This document shows, one piece after another, positions 7,714 to 15,813 of a DNA stretch of 36,261 nucleotides. Within the stretch, counting starts at the first letter, position 1. The number at the start of each line of letters is the position of its first letter. The notes beneath the pieces were generated by a model. That model did not search any database. It worked only from the letters and a program-made list of their open reading frames with translations, and was not told the origin of the DNA. The position numbers and the translations under genes are program-made. Origin of the DNA: Chloroflexota bacterium (GTDB lineage: Bacteria > Chloroflexota > Anaerolineae > Promineifilales > Promineifilaceae); contig JAACFF010000015.1 of the NCBI GenBank assembly GCA_009937635.1, forward strand, positions 1 through 36,261, written 5' to 3'.

Positions 7714-8760
7714 ATGTGGCGTCGATCTTATTTGTTATTCCTAATCATGCTCACCGCCTGTACAGCAGCCGCTGAACCAGAAGGAGCCGGGACACATGTA
7801 TCTTCGACTATACTTGTGCCGACTCCGGGCATTGGGGAAGCGAGCACCCAAGAGCCAGATGATTCCCCTGCACCTATCAACCGGCGGATAATGATGGAAG
7901 ATAATTATTCGTTTAGCTTTATCCTTGGCTTTGACAGCATAAATCCGATCTATTCACCCGAATTTGCTCCAGCTTCGGAAGCACCGTTGGAAGATAAAGA
8001 GCTGGTACTAGGTGTCGCCTGGGATGGTGAAGTAAAAGCGTACCCGATTAGCGTGCTACGCTATCGAGAAATGGTTGACGATGAGCTCGCAGGTATCCCA
8101 ACCCTGGTCACTTGGTGACCGATATGCTACACCGGTCTCGTGCACGACCGGCGCATTGATGGCCAATCCCACACTTTCGGCAACGCAGGCAGCCTCTTCA
8201 TGAACGCTATGACTTGGTACGACCATGAAACCAAGTCGATCTGGTCGCAACCTTGGGGTCGTGCTCTTGACGGAGAGCTGAAAGGTGTGGAACTGTTTCT
8301 ACTGCCTTCACAGATATCCACCTGGGAGAGTTGGAAAGAAGCGCACCCCTATACTCTAGCCATGATTAGCGACGTTTCACGCGTAGGCGTTAGGCAGCGA
8401 TTTGATCCAGACTTTGTGATCGGGCTCCTCTTGGCCAATAAAGCCAAGGCTTTCTATTATCGCGATGTAGCCTCTGAAGTGATCCTGAATGATATGTTGG
8501 GTGATATCCCTATATTTGTGTGGGCGGCCGACGATCTTTACTATGCTTACGTTCGCCAAATCGACGAGCAAACACTCACTTTCAAGATTGAGAATGGTAT
8601 CTTAACCGATGCTGAGACGGGGTCAACCTGGGATCTCGATTTGGGTTTGGCTACGGAGGGGCCGCTCAAAGGAGCGTCTATGCAGCCAGTTCCAAGTTCA
8701 TCAGCTTACGATTGGGCCTGGCTTGACTTTTATCCTGAATCCGAAATCTACAAACCGTAA
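7714..8760 (+). CDS. DUF3179 lipoprotein with in-frame UGA at a conserved cysteine; candidate selenoprotein
   Basis: The frame runs 348 codons from ATG at 7714 to TAA at 8760, with a single interruption, TGA at 8116-8118 (codon 135). The first 134 codons give a lipoprotein signal (lipobox Cys16), a linker and the start of a DUF3179 domain; the next 213 codons continue the domain in the same frame without another stop. Around the interruption the sequence reads LVTW-UGA-PICYTGLVHDRR, matching VTFCPLCNSALVFDRR of the neighbouring paralogue (residues 246-260), so UGA replaces the first Cys of CxxC. A hairpin follows within 14 bases. I infer selenocysteine insertion giving UxxC. Alternatives are a nonsense mutation or a sequencing error turning TGC or TGT into TGA. 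UGA ends other genes here normally, so it is not reassigned genome-wide. Confidence 0.75.
8116..8162 (+). promoter_or_regulatory. Candidate bacterial SECIS element after the in-frame UGA
   Basis: Immediately after UGA the RNA can fold as stacked stems: CC/GG (8119-8120 with 8161-8162), AUGC/GCAU (8124-8127 with 8153-8156) and a perfect six-pair upper stem CCGGUC/GACCGG (8132-8137 with 8146-8151). The apical loop 8138-8145 starts 19 nucleotides after UGA. A further G8140-C8145 pair would leave a UC bulge and a UGCA loop with G in second place, similar to the bulged-U and loop-G features of known bacterial SECIS elements. The fit is good but was made by eye, without energy calculation. Confidence 0.5.
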
Positions 8761-8783
8761 CCAACGGGCGAACTAAGAAGCAA

Positions 8784-8815
8784 TACAAAAGGGAGTTATA
8801 TTAGCCAACTTCCCT
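8784..8815 (-). terminator. Terminator of the hemW-ogt operon
   Basis: Read on the minus strand, GGGAAGTT pairs with AACTCCC (8807-8814 with 8791-8797, one bulged base), followed by TTTTGTATTG. The stem overlaps the ogt stop codon. It closes the minus-strand operon and lies against the end of the plus-strand DUF3179 gene, for which the T-tail is missing. Confidence 0.55.
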
Positions 8816-9311
8816 CTAGACGCAGGAGCCAGGCCTTTGTTTCCACGCCACCCGGCGCCGAAAATCCGTGTAGACGGCCGTCAGCACCGAGAACACGGTG
8901 ACAAGGGATGATGATCGGCATAGGGTTGGTAGCGTTAGCTCTTCCCACAGCGCGGACGGCTTTTGGTTTTCCCAGTTGCCGGGCAATATCACCATAAGTT
9001 CGCGTTCGACCATAATCGATCTCGGACACAACCTGCAACGCCTCTTGCTGAAAGGGCATCATAACCGACCAATCAATTGGCAGCTCGAATTGTTTCCGTT
9101 CCTTCCTAAAGTATTCTGTTAGCTGCTCGCTTACGGCTGTTAGCTGCTCAGGTGCATAAATGGGATCGGCTCCGGTCAGTCTTCGCACCTGATCGGTAAA
9201 GCGCTCCCTTTCGCCCCATAAATCCACCGCTACAAGACCGCCCTTATTTTGCGCAATCCAGATAACACCCAGCGGCGTATCCTTTATATCACCCATCCAT
9301 ATCGAACACAT
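8796..9311 (-). CDS. ogt: Methylated-DNA--protein-cysteine methyltransferase
   Basis: This 171-residue protein is predicted to repair O6-alkylguanine and O4-alkylthymine by transferring the alkyl group to its own cysteine. The C-terminal domain carries the helix-turn-helix and arginine finger region (about 101-125, including VGRANATNP) and the active-site PCHRV with Cys137. The N-terminal domain is the short Ogt type without the zinc-binding cysteines of Ada. The start is taken at ATG 9311; an internal Met6 is also possible. It is the last gene of the five-gene minus-strand operon, 33 bases after the RNA methyltransferase gene, and ends in a terminator. Confidence 0.93.
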   Translation of the reverse strand: MCSIWMGDIKDTPLGVIWIAQNKGGLVAVDLWGERERFTDQVRRLTGADPIYAPEQLTAVSEQLTEYFRKERKQFELPIDWSVMMPFQQEALQVVSEIDYGRTRTYGDIARQLGKPKAVRAVGRANATNPMPIIIPCHRVLGADGRLHGFSAPGGVETKAWLLRLEGSWLI

Positions 9312-9344
9312 ATCACTGCTCGCTAATAAAACAATCCAGGCCGT

Positions 9345-9995
9345 TCAATGGTTCCGCGGCCACAGTTGCCAAGCATAGCACAAATGGTACATCACAATGC
9401 CAAAGGCAACGGCAACATTCAACGACCGTTTGTAGCCGTACATTGGCAGGCTAAAAACGCGATCGCTTATTTCTAGAATGCCGGGGTCGACACCAGCGTT
9501 TTCATTACCCACAACCACTATGAAGCGTGCATTTGGTCGCTCACGGTCCGCGGCAAAGAAAGGTTCTGCATTAACAGTGGCTTCCATAGACCATAATTGG
9601 CACCCTTTCTCCTTGAGCGAAACGGCCGTGTCAAGGCCATTTGGACTGTAGGACCAGGGCACCTTTTCCTGAGCACCCAAGGCTGCTTTAGATAGTTTGG
9701 CATGAGCCGGAGTGGCTGTCATGCCGCAAAGATAAAGGTGCGCTAATCCTACGCCATCGGCCGTGCGAAACATGGACCCCACGTTATGAATACTGCGTAT
9801 GTTGTCCAACAGCGCCTCAAATACAGGTCGCCTATAATTCACTGCCTGTTTTTCTTGCCCGCTCTCTGGAACGCCTACCTCATGGGTTTGTGAACCACAG
9901 CGAGGGCAACGGCCAACGCGTGGCTCATCTACCGGCGCTGGAAAGCGAAAACGGCATTCACCCCATTCACATTGCCGAAACTGATACTCCTCCAC
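9345..9995 (-). CDS. SpoU/TrmH-family RNA methyltransferase with N-terminal zinc ribbon
   Basis: This 216-residue protein belongs to the SPOUT class that 2'-O-methylates tRNA or rRNA. The three SPOUT motifs are visible: NIRSIHNVGSMFRTADG (65-81), VVGNENAGVD (161-170) and FSLPMYGYKRSLNVAVAFG (181-199), which form the knotted SAM-binding site. Ahead of it, Cys9, Cys14, Cys30 and Cys33 form a likely zinc ribbon (CxxxxC...CxxC), an unusual addition to this family that may help bind RNA. The start is GTG directly after the TAG of the pyrophosphatase gene, with GGAGGAG as ribosome site inside that gene's end, so translation is coupled. The exact RNA substrate is unknown. Confidence 0.85.
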   Translation of the reverse strand: MEEYQFRQCEWGECRFRFPAPVDEPRVGRCPRCGSQTHEVGVPESGQEKQAVNYRRPVFEALLDNIRSIHNVGSMFRTADGVGLAHLYLCGMTATPAHAKLSKAALGAQEKVPWSYSPNGLDTAVSLKEKGCQLWSMEATVNAEPFFAADRERPNARFIVVVGNENAGVDPGILEISDRVFSLPMYGYKRSLNVAVAFGIVMYHLCYAWQLWPRNH

Positions 9996-11372
9996 CTACT
10001 CCTCCAACGCTCCTAACACAATCGGCAACAGTTGCTTCTTGCGCGAAACAACCCCTTCAGCATCCAACGTACCATCTTGGATGCGCGGATAAGGTAATAC
10101 CTCGAGAGCAGGCACGTCTCTAGTGATGAGCAGCCGGCTCGTCCGGAGTACAACATCGGTGACCATCAACATGACGAAATCCAACCCTCTTGAATCGCCC
10201 AATTCAATCAGTGCGTTTTTCAACTCACCCAGATGATCGCCGAGGTGCGCGAAGTTTGTCACCTCCGCTTGGGCAATACCAAAACGCAACCCTCCAGACT
10301 CATAGACTTTGAAATCAGCGCTAACTATTTCTGCAGCACTACGGCTCGATAAGCCGGCCCCGGCAGATAGGATCTGTTCACCAAAAGACGCAATACTCTC
10401 TCCTGCCAGAGGGGTGCCGCTCATACAGGCCCAGCGTTCCAGGCGTTCAGCTGCCTCATTGTCGCGCTCAGTAGTGGTCGGCGAAGTTAAAATCAGCGTG
10501 TCTGATAGCAGCCCGGCAAGCAGCAGACCAGCCAAATCAGGTGGGGCGCTCAGGCCGGCCTGGTCAATGCGCTCGGACACAAGAGTGCTGGTACTACCTA
10601 CTACGTCGATTGTAAAGCGGATTGGCTCACGGGTGGTGGGATTGTCCAAACGGTGATGATCCAATATCTCAATCAGATCCGCTTCTTCTAGCGCACCAAG
10701 CGCCTGTTGTTCTTCATTGTGATCAACTAAGATCAGTTTCAGGCGTGGAGGGTTTAGCGCCTCTCGTTGACGGCAGATGCCCACGTAGGTGCCATTCTCA
10801 TCGACAACCCAAAACTCACTTCGCTCCTCTCGCAGGATACGCGGCAAAGCATCCTTAATACGACTGCTAACCTGGAAACGTGGTACTTTTGTATCGCACG
10901 CTTCCTTACACGGCCGGTCCAATAAATCCCCGATTCGCAAATCTTCCCGACGACGGTGCGCTCCTACAAATCGGCTCATGAAATCAAACAGGCTTAAAAC
11001 AGTGACCAGGCCATACGGCGTGCCATCAGGATTCAGAACTGGAGCCACGCCCCCGGTTCGGTTGGCAACCGCCCAGGCTTCACGCAAGGGTTGTTCGGGT
11101 GTCGTTGTATTTAGCCGGTGAACAATATCCGCAAATCGGGGTGAGGCATCGGGCAAGAGAAGAGGCGGGTCTAGGTCCAGTCTTTGCAACACCCACGTAG
11201 TCTGCAGATTTAGCTGGCCGGCGCGCGCTGCCTGAACAGTTCCGGGGCTCTGATCCTGCAGCAACCACGCGTACCCCATGGCTGCTGCAATGGCATCAGT
11301 ATCAGGATTGACGTGTCCGATTACATAGGTTGTATCGGTTCTCTTCTGCGTTGAATTCCGTGTTGGCATCAT
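9996..11372 (-). CDS. ppaC: Manganese-dependent inorganic pyrophosphatase with CBS domains
   Basis: This 458-residue family II pyrophosphatase hydrolyses PPi to phosphate. The N-terminal DHH part shows His20, Asp24 and Asp26 in GHVNPDTDA, then a CBS pair (about 75-205) inserted in the catalytic domain, followed by VDHNE (216-220), DHH at 238-240 and the C-terminal SRKKQ motif that binds substrate. CBS-pyrophosphatases are regulated by adenine nucleotides, with AMP and ADP inhibiting and ATP activating in many. The length shows that the DRTGG domain present in longer relatives is absent. ATGA overlap with the GNAT gene upstream and direct contact with the SpoU gene downstream place it in the middle of a tight operon. 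Confidence 0.9.
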   Translation of the reverse strand: MMPTRNSTQKRTDTTYVIGHVNPDTDAIAAAMGYAWLLQDQSPGTVQAARAGQLNLQTTWVLQRLDLDPPLLLPDASPRFADIVHRLNTTTPEQPLREAWAVANRTGGVAPVLNPDGTPYGLVTVLSLFDFMSRFVGAHRRREDLRIGDLLDRPCKEACDTKVPRFQVSSRIKDALPRILREERSEFWVVDENGTYVGICRQREALNPPRLKLILVDHNEEQQALGALEEADLIEILDHHRLDNPTTREPIRFTIDVVGSTSTLVSERIDQAGLSAPPDLAGLLLAGLLSDTLILTSPTTTERDNEAAERLERWACMSGTPLAGESIASFGEQILSAGAGLSSRSAAEIVSADFKVYESGGLRFGIAQAEVTNFAHLGDHLGELKNALIELGDSRGLDFVMLMVTDVVLRTSRLLITRDVPALEVLPYPRIQDGTLDAEGVVSRKKQLLPIVLGALEE

Positions 11373-11875
11373 TTTGCTCCATCAATTATTTCACCGGTGG
11401 TGCTTCGCCAGCTCTGCGGACGATAAGTCATATGAGTTTCCGGGTTAGGGCTAACTCGGAACCCAAATCTTTTGTACAGCCCATGCGCATCTCTCGTGTT
11501 AAGCGTCCATTTTCGCAAATCTTTTAGTTCATCATGAGCAAGAATACAGGATACAAGCCATTTTCCCAATCCGTTCCCACGATAGTTTGCTAGAATAAAC
11601 AGATCTGCCAGATAAGCATAAGTTGTGAAATCAGAAATCACACGAGCAAAGCCGATCTGGTTCTCTCTGGCTTGGGCATGTTCATATACGCCATAGCAGA
11701 GAGAATATCTTAGAAACCTTTCAACCGTTTTCCTGCTGATTCCAGCAGCCCAATATGATTCGTAAGCAAGATAGTGATATACCATATCAACATCTATCTT
11801 TTCCACGTCGGTACTGATTAGAAAGTTGCCCCGCGTGAATATCTGTGGTGGAAAGCCTTGATAACCAGGCATCAT
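11369..11875 (-). CDS. GNAT-family N-acetyltransferase
   Basis: This 168-residue protein contains the GNAT fold, with the acetyl-CoA binding motif A visible as LADLFILANYRGNGLGKWLV (about residues 89-108) and a later LYKRFGF strand-helix. It resembles the small acetyltransferases with an N-terminal YHYL...YW region whose substrates are amines or small molecules; the substrate here is unknown. The stop overlaps the start of the pyrophosphatase gene by four bases, which ties it to that gene. It begins 111 bases after hemW, a gap containing an inverted repeat TGCGGC/GCCGCA but no T-tail. Confidence 0.85.
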   Translation of the reverse strand: MMPGYQGFPPQIFTRGNFLISTDVEKIDVDMVYHYLAYESYWAAGISRKTVERFLRYSLCYGVYEHAQARENQIGFARVISDFTTYAYLADLFILANYRGNGLGKWLVSCILAHDELKDLRKWTLNTRDAHGLYKRFGFRVSPNPETHMTYRPQSWRSTTGEIIDGAK

Positions 11876-11986
11876 TTACGACCACTACTAAAAAATTGAT
11901 CTCTGCTCGATCCAGCGGCATAACCGGTAAGCGAAGAAGTCAGGACTTGCGGCTGGAAACATGCCGCAGCCAGAGACGTCGAACAG

Positions 11987-13156
11987 TTACACAAATCGAT
12001 AAAAAACCTGGTTGCTAATGAAACGGCCACGTTCTGTGAGCAGAAGGTGATTTTCTTGCCGGTACAGCAAACCCCAATCAACCAGTTGCGTCGCCAACCC
12101 ATCATATGCCTCATCAAGTGTCTGTCCAAATCTATCGCTAAATGACTTTAAATCCAGTCCTTCTTGCAACAAACGGAGTTGAGTGATCACACTGTCTGAC
12201 ATCGCCTCTCGGAGTCCTATAGTGTGACTGTCGGCCACAGCGCTTGATAAGGGAAATAACCTCTCCACATTTGACTGCATGCGCCGAATGTACACACGTG
12301 GCTGTCTAACCAATCCATAACGCCGGCCGTTTGCGTGCCCGTACGCCCCCGCCCCCAGACCCAGGTATTCTTGATTGCGCCAATAGGTCATGTTGTGACG
12401 GCACTCATAAGGTGACAAGGCCCAGTTAGAAATCTCGTAATGTTCGAACCCACGCTCTGCCATTATGTGCCCCGCATGCTCATATTGCTCTGCAGCCAAA
12501 TCCGGGTCAGGCGTTGTGATACGACCGTTGATCAGCCAGCGATGCATTGGTGTGCCTGGCTCGATTGTCAAACAATAAAGGCTCAAATGGGTAGGCTCCA
12601 GAGCCAGCACCGCCTTGAGGCTATCAGCCCAAGAAGACAAAGACTGTTGCGGCAGTCCATAAATCAGATCAAGATTGAAGTTTTCAAATCCAGCAGCTTT
12701 CACCATGCCGACCACTTCTATGACCGTCTCAAAACTGTGTGTTCTTTCCAGCAGAGCCAGATCACCGGTCTGCGCGCTTTGCACACCAAGACTCAGGCGA
12801 TTGACCCCGATTTCACGCAGCCCCTGAAGATAAGCTAGATCGACCGTATCCGGATTCGCCTCCAAGGTGATTTCGGCCTCAGCTACTAGGTCAAACGTCG
12901 TTTCCACACGCTCCAACAGTCGTTGGAGGGCATTCACCGTTAGCAGAGAAGGTGTTCCACCGCCAAAATAAATCGTCTTGAACGGCCGTTTCTGTCCTGA
13001 TCGCTCAGCCAAGACGGCCACTTGCTCTATCTCCCTTGCCAACGCGTCGACATATTGATCCTGGAGCGTCCCCACGCTTGTATAAGTATTGAAATCACAA
13101 TAAGCACAGCGATGTTGGCAAAAAGGGATGTGCAAATATAAACTCAAGGGATCCAT
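11987..13156 (-). CDS. hemW: Radical SAM heme chaperone HemW
   Basis: This 389-residue protein has the radical SAM cluster at Cys13, Cys17 and Cys20 in the HIPFCQHRCAYCDF block and the YFGGGTPSLL motif, both typical of HemW. The family was long annotated as oxygen-independent coproporphyrinogen oxidase, but HemW lacks that activity and is a heme-binding chaperone. The HemN C-terminal domain is present (about 300-389). No heme biosynthesis gene is nearby. It heads a minus-strand run of five genes and diverges from the NfeD gene. Confidence 0.92.
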   Translation of the reverse strand: MDPLSLYLHIPFCQHRCAYCDFNTYTSVGTLQDQYVDALAREIEQVAVLAERSGQKRPFKTIYFGGGTPSLLTVNALQRLLERVETTFDLVAEAEITLEANPDTVDLAYLQGLREIGVNRLSLGVQSAQTGDLALLERTHSFETVIEVVGMVKAAGFENFNLDLIYGLPQQSLSSWADSLKAVLALEPTHLSLYCLTIEPGTPMHRWLINGRITTPDPDLAAEQYEHAGHIMAERGFEHYEISNWALSPYECRHNMTYWRNQEYLGLGAGAYGHANGRRYGLVRQPRVYIRRMQSNVERLFPLSSAVADSHTIGLREAMSDSVITQLRLLQEGLDLKSFSDRFGQTLDEAYDGLATQLVDWGLLYRQENHLLLTERGRFISNQVFYRFV

Positions 13157-13193
13157 ACCGTCAATTATACCCTTAAGCGCAGCGTAGAGCGCA

Positions 13194-13223
13194 TTGCGTA
13201 ATTCCCGTTCTATTTGTTATGCT
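13194..13223 (+). promoter_or_regulatory. Putative sigma-70-type promoter for the NfeD gene
   Basis: A TTGCGT box (13194-13199) is followed after 18 bases by TATGCT (13218-13223), about 45 bases ahead of the chosen start. The TTGCGT box recurs in the response-regulator promoter at 26823-26828. Confidence 0.4.
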
Positions 13224-13268
13224 ATTTGTAACCACCTGTAAGACGATTTGAGTTTATGGAGCGAAAAG

Positions 13269-14588
13269 ATGCACAGATTACTTATTGGACTCCTGATCAC
13301 ACTGGTGCTTCTCGGCTATTGGAACCGTGCACATGCCCAAGAGAACGAAATCATCCTGCTCGAGGCAGAAGGGCCGGTCACACCCGCATTGACCGGATAC
13401 CTGGAGCGCGGTATCCGAACGGCAGAAGAGGAGAAGGCAACGGCCGTCGTTCTCGTCCTAGACACTCCCGGCGGGCTCGTCGAGCCAACACAAGAAATTG
13501 TGCAACTTTTTCGAGCTGCTTCAGTTCCAATCATCGTATATGTCAGCCCGCGTGGTGCGCAAGCCGCATCGGCGGGGAGTATTATTGCTATGGCTGGTCA
13601 CGCCGCCGCTATGGCCCCGGAAACGGTCATTGGAGCCGCGTCCCCTGTTGGCGAAAATGGCGCTGACCTGGAAGAAACATTGTTCCGCAAGGTCACCGAG
13701 GATCTAAAAGCAACCGTCCGTAATCTTACCGCAGCGCGAGGTGAGACCGCCACGACCATGGCGCAGGAAATGATCGAGGATGCGCGCGCAGTAACCGCAG
13801 AGGAGGCGTTAGAAGCGGGTTTAATTGATGCTGTAGCCGATGATGTCACAGACTTGCTTCAACAGTTAGATGGCATGACCGTAATTGTCAATGACAAACC
13901 CGTAATTTTGGAAACGGCCGCTGCCACGCAACAGGATTTACCGGCGAATCCTGTGGAACAAGTGCTCTTTGCATTGGTTAATCCCTTGCTGCTGGGCATT
14001 CTGTTGACTATTGGTGTCCAAGCGATCCTCATTGAGCTCTCTAGCCCTGGCGGGTGGGTTGCCGGTTTGATAGGCGTCTTGGCGATCGGCTTGGCCCTTT
14101 ACGGGTTGGGGCAACTCCCAGTCAACTGGTTAGGTATAGGCCTAATTGTTGTGGCCATTGTGCTTCTCCTCATGGAAGTGAAAGCACCAACCCACGGAGC
14201 GCTGGCTGTTACGGGCACAATCCTTCTCATAGCAGGGTTGTTGGTTCTTTTTAACTCGCCAGGAACGCCTGAATTCTTGAGTATTTCTATACCAGCAGCC
14301 ATCGCCATCAGCGGCATAACAGCCCTCTTTTTCCTCTTTATTGTGGGCAAGGCGCTCAGCGCACAGCGGGCTCAGCCGCTCACAGGTGTTGATGGCCTGA
14401 TCGGCCAGAAAGGTCCCGTACGCACCAAACTAACCTCATCTAGTCAAAAAGCACCCTACTCAGGCACGGTGCTGGTAGCCGGGGAGCTGTGGCAAGCCCA
14501 GGCCGATGAAGAATTGAGTAAGGATGAACAGGTGATTGTAACGGCCGTTGATGGAGTTACGCTGCAGGTTACCTCAACGGATAACTGA
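13269..14588 (+). CDS. NfeD-family membrane-bound ClpP-class serine protease
   Basis: With ATG at 13269 the protein has 439 residues: a signal peptide (1-23, ending AHA), a ClpP/crotonase-fold protease domain (about 25-215), four to five membrane segments (about 230-350) and a C-terminal OB-like NfeD domain (about 365-439). The nucleophile is likely Ser101 in the AASAGS block and the base Lys141, as in the archaeal stomatin-specific protease 1510-N. The start was chosen over an upstream TTG because GGAG lies at 13258-13261. Homologues cut the hydrophobic tail of stomatin-like proteins; the slipin at 1942-2730 is the obvious partner in this window although not adjacent. Confidence 0.9.
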   Translation: MHRLLIGLLITLVLLGYWNRAHAQENEIILLEAEGPVTPALTGYLERGIRTAEEEKATAVVLVLDTPGGLVEPTQEIVQLFRAASVPIIVYVSPRGAQAASAGSIIAMAGHAAAMAPETVIGAASPVGENGADLEETLFRKVTEDLKATVRNLTAARGETATTMAQEMIEDARAVTAEEALEAGLIDAVADDVTDLLQQLDGMTVIVNDKPVILETAAATQQDLPANPVEQVLFALVNPLLLGILLTIGVQAILIELSSPGGWVAGLIGVLAIGLALYGLGQLPVNWLGIGLIVVAIVLLLMEVKAPTHGALAVTGTILLIAGLLVLFNSPGTPEFLSISIPAAIAISGITALFFLFIVGKALSAQRAQPLTGVDGLIGQKGPVRTKLTSSSQKAPYSGTVLVAGELWQAQADEELSKDEQVIVTAVDGVTLQVTSTDN

Positions 14589-14782
14589 TCTCCTTATGTG
14601 CGTTTACTTTTCCTGAGCCTTGTAATACAATGCAGATCGCTGGCAGAACAGCAGAGAGTTAGAAGAGGGTTCATGGGCCATAGCTCGTCATGATCCCGAA
14701 TGTTGTAGAGCAGGATTGACTGAAACCCACAAACAGACAAATTGCAAACTTATTCTACATTTCCGAAGGAGGAGGGTGGAAA

Positions 14783-15211
14783 ATGACTTTAGTCAGCCAG
14801 ATATTATATGCGAAAGGGGACAAAACCTGGACAATCACCCCAGACGCTACTGTCTTCGACGCGCTTTCCTTGATGGCGGAGAAAGATATTGGCTCCCTAG
14901 TGGTTGTTGAAAGCGAAGATGTCGTAGGCATTTTTTCTGAGCGAGATTATGCTCGCAAGATCATTTTACACGGCCGATCGTCTAAGGATACCGAAGTCAA
15001 GGATATAATGACGAACGAAGTATTGTGCATAAGCCCCGATCAATCGGTGACCAAGTGTATGGCGCTGATGACAGATAAGCGTGTCCGCCATATTCCTGTA
15101 CTTGCAGAAGGGCGTCTGGTCGGCGTTATATCTATTGGCGATGTGGTCAAAGCGATCATTTCTGAGCAACAAATCATCATTGACCATCTTGAAGATTATA
15201 TATATAGCTGA
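14783..15211 (+). CDS. Two-CBS-domain protein
   Basis: This 142-residue protein consists of two CBS domains (about 10-65 and 75-135) and nothing else, forming one Bateman module. The repeated pattern GSLVVVE...VGIFSERDYARK and RHIPVLAEGRLVGVISIGDVVK is clear. Such stand-alone proteins sense adenosine nucleotides or SAM and regulate partners, but the partner is not evident. AAGGAGGAGG precedes the ATG. A gap of 194 bases (14589-14782) separates it from the NfeD gene, without a clear terminator. Confidence 0.9.
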   Translation: MTLVSQILYAKGDKTWTITPDATVFDALSLMAEKDIGSLVVVESEDVVGIFSERDYARKIILHGRSSKDTEVKDIMTNEVLCISPDQSVTKCMALMTDKRVRHIPVLAEGRLVGVISIGDVVKAIISEQQIIIDHLEDYIYS

Positions 15212-15314
15212 TGCCAGAAGCAGCGTTCCTGATCGACAAAGATGGCTGTCTTTAACAAGACTGCATTAAAGTCCCCACCATTATTGGAACACCGCTCGGA
15301 CAGCTCAACCCATC

Positions 15315-15809
15315 ATGACACAATTCAAGATCGAACTGCTTGGTGAAGAAAGTGAAATTGAGATTACACGGCAGGGTGCAGCCCTACGTGTGACCCGCGA
15401 CGGCAATACGGCTGATTTGCAGCTTTTGCATCAAGATGGTTTGTCTTTTGTTGTCGAGTGGATATTGCCCAGTGGTCAGCGACGGCGTATTCGCGGAGCT
15501 GGATTTTTAAGCGGTGACCAGCGTCAGATGTGGGTGAACGGCCGAACCTTCAACTACCGCCGTGTTCGCCAGCGAGGGAGTGGGGCTACTCTGGATGGTT
15601 CTCTATCTTCCACAATTCCAGCTGTGGTTTCAGAGATTCTGGTTGAAATTGGCGACGTCGTTGCGGCTGGGGACAAACTCATTCTGCTCGAATCGATGAA
15701 AATGGTTATCCCCATTCAAGCTCCCTGTGATAGTACGGTCTCCGCCATCCATTGCGCAACCGGTGAATCAGTGCAAGCAGGCATCCCTCTATTAGAACTC
15801 AAAGAATAA
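15315..15809 (+). CDS. Orphan biotin carboxyl carrier-type protein
   Basis: This 164-residue protein ends in a biotinyl/lipoyl domain (about 97-163) with the attachment motif ESMKM; Lys129 would be biotinylated. The motif has Ser where AMKM is commoner, a variant seen in functional carriers. The N-terminal half (1-90) is beta-rich and resembles the linker of acyl-CoA carboxylase alpha chains. No carboxylase or carboxyltransferase gene is present in the window, so its enzyme must be encoded elsewhere. It lies four bases ahead of the M24 peptidase gene and is probably cotranscribed. Confidence 0.87.
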   Translation: MTQFKIELLGEESEIEITRQGAALRVTRDGNTADLQLLHQDGLSFVVEWILPSGQRRRIRGAGFLSGDQRQMWVNGRTFNYRRVRQRGSGATLDGSLSSTIPAVVSEILVEIGDVVAAGDKLILLESMKMVIPIQAPCDSTVSAIHCATGESVQAGIPLLELKE

Positions 15810-15813
15810 CGAT

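Noticed and set aside
8140-8760. A separate GTG-started gene for the second half of the plus-strand DUF3179 protein
   Set aside because: The GTG lies inside the domain, in the same frame as the upstream part, has no ribosome site and would lack signal and half the fold. A single recoded gene explains it better.
10309-10656. 115-codon plus-strand ORF opposite the pyrophosphatase gene
   Set aside because: Antisense shadow of a conserved gene; no family or ribosome site.
11900-11985. Inverted repeat TGCGGC/GCCGCA between hemW and the GNAT gene
   Set aside because: Short stem with nine-base loop and no T-tail; the genes on both sides run in the same direction and may be cotranscribed.
11872-12129. 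85-codon minus-strand ORF overlapping the end of hemW
   Set aside because: Out of frame with hemW and without any recognisable motif; the hemW frame is firmly supported here.
13256-13666. 136-codon plus-strand ORF within the NfeD gene
   Set aside because: Out-of-frame shadow; the NfeD frame carries signal peptide and catalytic motifs.
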